Of a stretch of DNA of 64,000 nucleotides, positions 59,806 through 64,000 are shown in pieces (within the stretch, counting starts at the first letter, position 1; the number at the start of each line of letters is the position of its first letter). A model generated the notes under the pieces. The model had not been told where the DNA came from and made no database searches. It saw nothing but the letters and a program-made list of their open reading frames with translations. Position numbers and translations under genes: made by a program. Source of the stretch: Paenarthrobacter sp. DKR-5 (GTDB lineage Bacteria > Actinomycetota > Actinomycetes > Actinomycetales > Micrococcaceae); assembly GCF_018531425.1 (NCBI RefSeq), contig NZ_JAHBOI010000002.1, forward strand, positions 186,001 to 250,000, read 5' to 3'.

Positions 59806-60740
59806 TCGTGGACCTCCCGGACACCACCACCTCGGAAGTGTCCAAGAAACTGAACGCGCTGCGCGAGCAGGGCGGCGTCGTCGCCCTCGGCCGGGTGCTC
59901 ACCCTCGTGGTGCTCACCCGCAACGGGTACGAGGAAGAGGCCATCGAGGCCGCCAACCTGGCCAGCCGGGAGCATCCCTGCCGGATCATCGTGGTGGCCG
60001 AGGGATCAGCGACCGAAGCGACCCGGCTGGACGGGCAGATCCGCGTCGGCGGCGACGCCGGCGCGTCCGAAGTGATTGTGCTGCGCGGCTTCGGGGACCT
60101 GGCCTCCCAGGACGAATCGCTCGTGTCGGCCCTGCTGCTGCCGGACGCACCGATTGTCGCCTGGTGGCCGCACGGCCTGCCCGAATCGGCGTCGGCGACG
60201 TCGATCGGGAAGATCGCGCACCGCCGGATCACCGACTCGGCCAACGAGCCCGATCCGCGCGAGGCGCTGCACCACCTGCGCAAGACGTACGCCGCCGGCG
60301 ACACCGACCTGGCCTGGACCCGGCTGACCAACTGGCGGATCCAGCTCGCCGCGGTCCTGGACCAGGTCGACGACGCGCCCGTGACCAAGATCCTCGTTGA
60401 AGGCGCCTCGGACTCCCCCAGCAGCGTGCTGCTGGCGGCCTGGCTGACCCGTGCCTTCGACGTCCCGGTCACGATCGTCGACGACCCGGCCGGCACGGGC
60501 ATCCGCCGGGTTCGGCTCGAACGCGACGGCGGCACCGTCGAACTGGTTCGTCCCGGCCTCGTTGAAGCTACGCTCACCCAGCCCGGGCAGCCGGCCCAGC
60601 GGATTGCGTTGCCGCGGCGAAGCCTGCAGGATTGCCTTGCGGAAGAACTCCGCAGGCTTGACCCCGACGAGGTGTTCGGCGAAGTGATCACGGACGGGTT
60701 GAGCCGCTGCATGGTCACGAAGGAGAAAGCAACGGCATGA
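59802..60740 (+). CDS. opcA: Glucose-6-phosphate dehydrogenase assembly/redox protein OpcA
   Basis: The 312-residue OpcA family protein begins MIVDLPDTTTSEVSKKLNAL and contains APIVAWWPHGLPE and DTDLAWTRLTNWRIQLA, the family landmarks. OpcA assembles or activates G6PD in cyanobacteria and actinobacteria. It overlaps both zwf and pgl by 4 nt, which fits stoichiometric coupling. Confidence 0.95.
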   Translation: MIVDLPDTTTSEVSKKLNALREQGGVVALGRVLTLVVLTRNGYEEEAIEAANLASREHPCRIIVVAEGSATEATRLDGQIRVGGDAGASEVIVLRGFGDLASQDESLVSALLLPDAPIVAWWPHGLPESASATSIGKIAHRRITDSANEPDPREALHHLRKTYAAGDTDLAWTRLTNWRIQLAAVLDQVDDAPVTKILVEGASDSPSSVLLAAWLTRAFDVPVTIVDDPAGTGIRRVRLERDGGTVELVRPGLVEATLTQPGQPAQRIALPRRSLQDCLAEELRRLDPDEVFGEVITDGLSRCMVTKEKATA

Positions 60741-61555
60741 CGGCACGGACGCGGATCAACATCCACCCCGACTTCGATGTCCTGGCAGCGACGACCGCCG
60801 CACGGCTGGTGACCCGGCTGGTGGATATCCAGAACGAGCGGGGGGAAGCGACCGTCGTCCTGACCGGCGGCAGCATCGGCATCAGCACCCTGCAGGCCGT
60901 GGCGGAATCACCCGCCCGCCGGGCCGTGAACTGGGCGAAGGTCAATTTCTGGTGGGGTGACGAGAGGTTCGTCGCGGCAGGCAGCGACGAACGCAACGCC
61001 AACCAGGCGCAGCGGGCGCTGCTCTCCAAGATCGGTGTCGACCCCGCGCGGGTGCACGCGGCCGGTTCCGAGGACGACTTTGCCAGCCCTGAGGAAGCCG
61101 CGGCGGACTACGCCCGCCAACTGGCCGAGGCAGGTGCCGCCGAGCACGCCGCGTGGACCGAGGATGCGGAGGAGCCAAGCGAGCCGCCGAGCCTGCCGCG
61201 CTTCGATATCCTGCTGCTGGGCGTCGGCCCGGACGCCCATATCGCCTCGCTCTTCCCGGAAATGTCAGGCATCCGCGAGCAGAGCCGCACGGTCGTGGGC
61301 GTGACGGACGCTCCGAAGCCGCCGCCGTCGCGCATCTCACTGACGCTGCCAGCCATCAACTCGGCCCAGGAAGTCTGGCTAGTGGTCGCCGGCAGTGACA
61401 AGGCCGGAGCTGTGGGCCTCGCCCTGGCCGGCGCCAGCCCGGTCCAGGTGCCCGCTGCGGGTCCGGCCGGACGCAACCGCACGCTGTGGCTCATCGACCA
61501 TGATGCGGCCGCGAAGGTCCCGGAAAACCTGATTTACCGCGAACCTGGCTCCTGA
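60737..61555 (+). CDS. pgl: 6-phosphogluconolactonase
   Basis: The 272-residue lactonase of the SOL/DevB type has VLTGGSIGISTLQAV, VNFWWGDERFVAAG and the active-site GVGPDAHIASLFPE. It hydrolyses 6-phosphogluconolactone from the Zwf reaction. ATG overlaps the opcA stop; it is the last gene of the cluster. Confidence 0.96.
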   Translation: MTARTRINIHPDFDVLAATTAARLVTRLVDIQNERGEATVVLTGGSIGISTLQAVAESPARRAVNWAKVNFWWGDERFVAAGSDERNANQAQRALLSKIGVDPARVHAAGSEDDFASPEEAAADYARQLAEAGAAEHAAWTEDAEEPSEPPSLPRFDILLLGVGPDAHIASLFPEMSGIREQSRTVVGVTDAPKPPPSRISLTLPAINSAQEVWLVVAGSDKAGAVGLALAGASPVQVPAAGPAGRNRTLWLIDHDAAAKVPENLIYREPGS

Positions 61556-61566
61556 CCGAGCGTGAA

Positions 61567-61592
61567 GCGGCCCAGGGGATCCCCGGGGCCGC
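61567..61592. terminator. Terminator after pgl
   Basis: A 26-bp inverted repeat (two 13-nt arms, one mismatch, essentially no loop) lies 12 nt after the pgl stop, followed by CTTATTA. The convergent rbpA gene ends 81 bp away. Confidence 0.65.
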
Positions 61593-61672
61593 CTTATTAC
61601 GTCCCGTTTCACTGCGTCCCGGCAGGTTACCTGGGGTCACCCCCGCGCGGCTTGTCGCCGGCTTTACCCGAC

Positions 61673-62083
61673 CTACCCGCCCGGGCCCTCATCCGAGCCT
61701 TCGCCCGGGGCTGCCGGGCCGGGCGTGCGCCGGCGTCGCAGGTCATTCAGGACACGCTCCAGGAGCGCCTCGCCTTCAGCCGGGGTGCGGCGTTCCTTGA
61801 CGTAGTCGAGGTGGCTCTTGAAGGGTTCGTCGGGGTTCGCGGGCGGCTCGGCGCCGGGCGTTGAGGTGGCCCTCCTGCCGCACCGCGGGCAGTCCCACCA
61901 TTGCGGGATCTGCTCGGCGGGCAATGCCGCGAACACCATCCGGATCTGGTGTCCGGACGGGCACCAGTAGGACACCTCAATGCGCGGAAACGGGTCGCTG
62001 GCGCCAGCGTTGCTGAAGTATGCAGGGGCTCCGAGAGCCGCACCGGCGCGGGTGCCGCGGAAACCGTTCGTGCCGTGAGCCAT
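61673..62083 (-). CDS. rbpA: RNA polymerase-binding protein RbpA
   Basis: The 136-residue RbpA has the core YWCPSGHQIRMVFAALPAEQ with WWDCPRCGRRAT and the sigma-interacting DEPFKSHLDYVKERRT. RbpA binds RNA polymerase and the principal sigma factor in actinobacteria and stabilises open complexes. The Pro/Gly-rich C-terminal tail is a bit long. GGAG precedes the ATG. Confidence 0.96.
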   Translation of the reverse strand: MAHGTNGFRGTRAGAALGAPAYFSNAGASDPFPRIEVSYWCPSGHQIRMVFAALPAEQIPQWWDCPRCGRRATSTPGAEPPANPDEPFKSHLDYVKERRTPAEGEALLERVLNDLRRRRTPGPAAPGEGSDEGPGG

Positions 62084-62111
62084 ATAGTCACTCCGGGGGC
62101 CGTTCGGGCTG

Positions 62112-62141
62112 AGCTTACCGGCCCAGTCTACGGCCGGTTAA
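62112..62141 (-). promoter_or_regulatory. Candidate rbpA promoter
   Basis: On the minus strand TTAACC (62136-62141) and TAAGCT (62112-62117) are 18 bp apart and give rbpA a leader of about 22 nt. Confidence 0.4.
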
Positions 62142-62144
62142 CGC

Positions 62145-62183
62145 CGTCGGGCAGCATCCGAAAGTCCCGGATGCTGCCCGACG
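62145..62183. terminator. Terminator downstream of secG
   Basis: A 16-bp perfect stem (62145-62160 with 62168-62183) with a 7-nt loop lies 18 nt beyond the secG stop and ends the pgk-tpiA-secG transcript before rbpA. Confidence 0.8.
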
Positions 62184-62201
62184 CGAACAAGACACGTAGT
62201 G

Positions 62202-62450
62202 CTAGGCGTTGCTGAACCTCATGATCAGTCCCAGCCCCACGATGACCGCGCCCCAGGTGACCCCGAGGATGATCGTGAACCGGTTGAGGTTGCGCTCGGC
62301 CACACCGGAGGAACCGAGGCTCGAACTCATGCCGCCGCCGAACATGTCGGACAGCCCGCCGCCCCTGCCTTTGTGCAGGAGGATAAGAAACGTCAGCAGA
62401 AGGCTGGTGATGCCCAGCAGGATCTGCAGGACGATTTGAAGAACTTCCAC
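62202..62450 (-). CDS. secG: Protein-export membrane protein SecG
   Basis: The 82-residue SecG has two transmembrane helices (QIVLQILLGITSLLLTFLIL and FTIILGVTWGAVIVGLGLI) joined by the conserved LLHKGRGGGLSDMFGGG loop. It is part of the SecYEG translocon. The GTG start has GAAAGG upstream. It follows tpiA, the usual actinobacterial order. Confidence 0.95.
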   Translation of the reverse strand: MEVLQIVLQILLGITSLLLTFLILLHKGRGGGLSDMFGGGMSSSLGSSGVAERNLNRFTIILGVTWGAVIVGLGLIMRFSNA

Positions 62451-62498
62451 AGCGGCCTTTCAGCTCAGGTACTTCCGGCCCGGGTTTTCCCGGAGCGG

Positions 62499-63314
<816 letters not shown>

Positions 63315-63384
63315 GCGTGTCTCCAGTTCAAAGATGAAAAATTCGGGTGCCGGCGGGCCTGTGGCGGCCCGCCGGCGGAAGGCC

Positions 63385-64000
63385 TTAGCGGTCCAGGACT
63401 GTCAGTCCCGGAAGCTCCTTGCCTTCGAGGTATTCCAGGCTGGCGCCCCCGCCGGTCGAGATGTGGCCGAACTGGCCGTCCTCGAAACCGAGCGTGCGGA
63501 CCGCAGCGGCCGAGTCGCCGCCGCCGACGACGGTCAGGGCTCCGTTGGCCGTTGCTTCGGTGAGCGCAGCCGCGACCGCCCGGGTGCCTGCGGCGAAGGC
63601 GTCGAACTCGAACACACCCATCGGGCCGTTCCAGAACACGGTCTTCGCCTTGGTGATGTAGCCGGCGAAGTCAGCGCCCGAGGCCGGCCCGATGTCCAGG
63701 CCGAGTCCGGCGGCGCCGAAGCTGCTCGCCTCGATCGCGTCCGCTGCGACGGTTTCGTGCGCAGCGTCGGCGGCGAACTTCTCCGCCACGACGATGTCGG
63801 TCGGGAGCACGAATTCGCTGCCGGCCTCCTTGGCGCGCGCCAGGTAACCGCGCACGGTGTCGAGCTGGTCCGCCTCGAGCAGGCTTGCGCCGACCTTGTG
63901 GCCCTGCGCGGCGAGGAAGGTGAACACCATGCCGCCGCCGACCAGGAGGTAGTCGGCCTTGCCGATGAGGTTCTCGATCACAGCCAGCTTGTCCGAGACC
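63385..64000 (-). CDS. pgk: Phosphoglycerate kinase, C-terminal part (partial)
   Basis: The 5' end lies beyond the window. The visible last about 205 residues form the nucleotide-binding C-terminal domain: [37 protein letters not shown] and [14 protein letters not shown] with [19 protein letters not shown]. It makes ATP from 1,3-bisphosphoglycerate. It is upstream of tpiA and secG on the same strand, 70 nt from tpiA. Confidence 0.95.
   Translation of the reverse strand, partial: VSDKLAVIENLIGKADYLLVGGGMVFTFLAAQGHKVGASLLEADQLDTVRGYLARAKEAGSEFVLPTDIVVAEKFAADAAHETVAADAIEASSFGAAGLGLDIGPASGADFAGYITKAKTVFWNGPMGVFEFDAFAAGTRAVAAALTEATANGALTVVGGGDSAAAVRTLGFEDGQFGHISTGGGASLEYLEGKELPGLTVLDR

Overview
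The window is GC-rich chromosomal DNA from an actinobacterium, most likely a member of the Micrococcaceae (Arthrobacter/Pseudarthrobacter type). The signs are the frequent GTG starts, the many 4-nt ATGA/GTGA gene overlaps, actinobacterial markers (RbpA, OpcA, the bacterial Ku/LigD pair) and gene order. From about 42.6 kb to the right end the order follows the mycobacterial pgk-tpi-secG / pgl-opcA-zwf-tal-tkt / ctaB / ABC-ctaA / sufR-B-D-C region. No rRNA, tRNA, CRISPR array, insertion sequence or prophage was seen.

Layout: 0-5 kb holds a gene tail, a VOC protein, small hypotheticals and a divergent NHEJ pair (ligD and ku). 5-8 kb is a tightly overlapped molybdate uptake operon (HTH-TOBE regulator, modA, modB, modC). 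8-17 kb holds kynureninase and a fatty-acid module: a PRISE-type enone reductase, a MaoC/HtdX hydratase, a long FabG4-type ketoreductase and a FadA2-type thiolase on one strand. These diverge from a TetR regulator and an acyl-CoA oxidase-like enzyme. A 33-bp near-perfect palindrome covers both predicted -10 elements between the two arms. 17-21 kb holds divergent glgA/glgC and a zinc-ribbon SDR. 21-25 kb is a three-gene ATP-grasp / alpha-E / transglutaminase operon. 25-31 kb holds aminopeptidase N, a lipoate ligase with its accessory domain at the N terminus, a type-B L31 gene with a structured leader, an RNA methyltransferase, a TauE-type permease and an ABC ATPase. 31-37 kb holds serB, two SDRs (one FabG), a DUF3099/small Cys protein/SURF1/YbaK operon and an ABC-F protein. 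38-42.6 kb is the biotin transporter bioY-bioM-bioN, convergent with a thiolase/acyl-CoA ligase pair resembling Bacillus YhfS/YhfT. 42.6-48.7 kb holds a zinc metallopeptidase and the suf operon (sufR-B-D-Rieske-C-sufT, with no sufS or sufU). 48.8-52.8 kb holds an ABC exporter, heme A synthase and heme O synthase; a pair of palindromic repeats lies between ctaA and ctaB. 53-61.6 kb is tkt-tal-pgi-zwf-opcA-pgl. 61.7-64 kb holds rbpA, secG, tpiA and the 3' part of pgk.

How the genes work together: the right half couples central carbon flux (upper glycolysis and both pentose phosphate branches) to respiratory cofactor assembly (heme O/A, SURF1, Fe-S). The left-central module looks like a regulated fatty-acid or acyl-CoA cycle with an uncommon enone reductase. 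The least explained sequence is the intergenic palindrome pair at 51.5-51.8 kb. The most testable functional ideas are the biotin-linked thiolase/ligase pair and the fatty-acid module with its symmetric operator-promoter.
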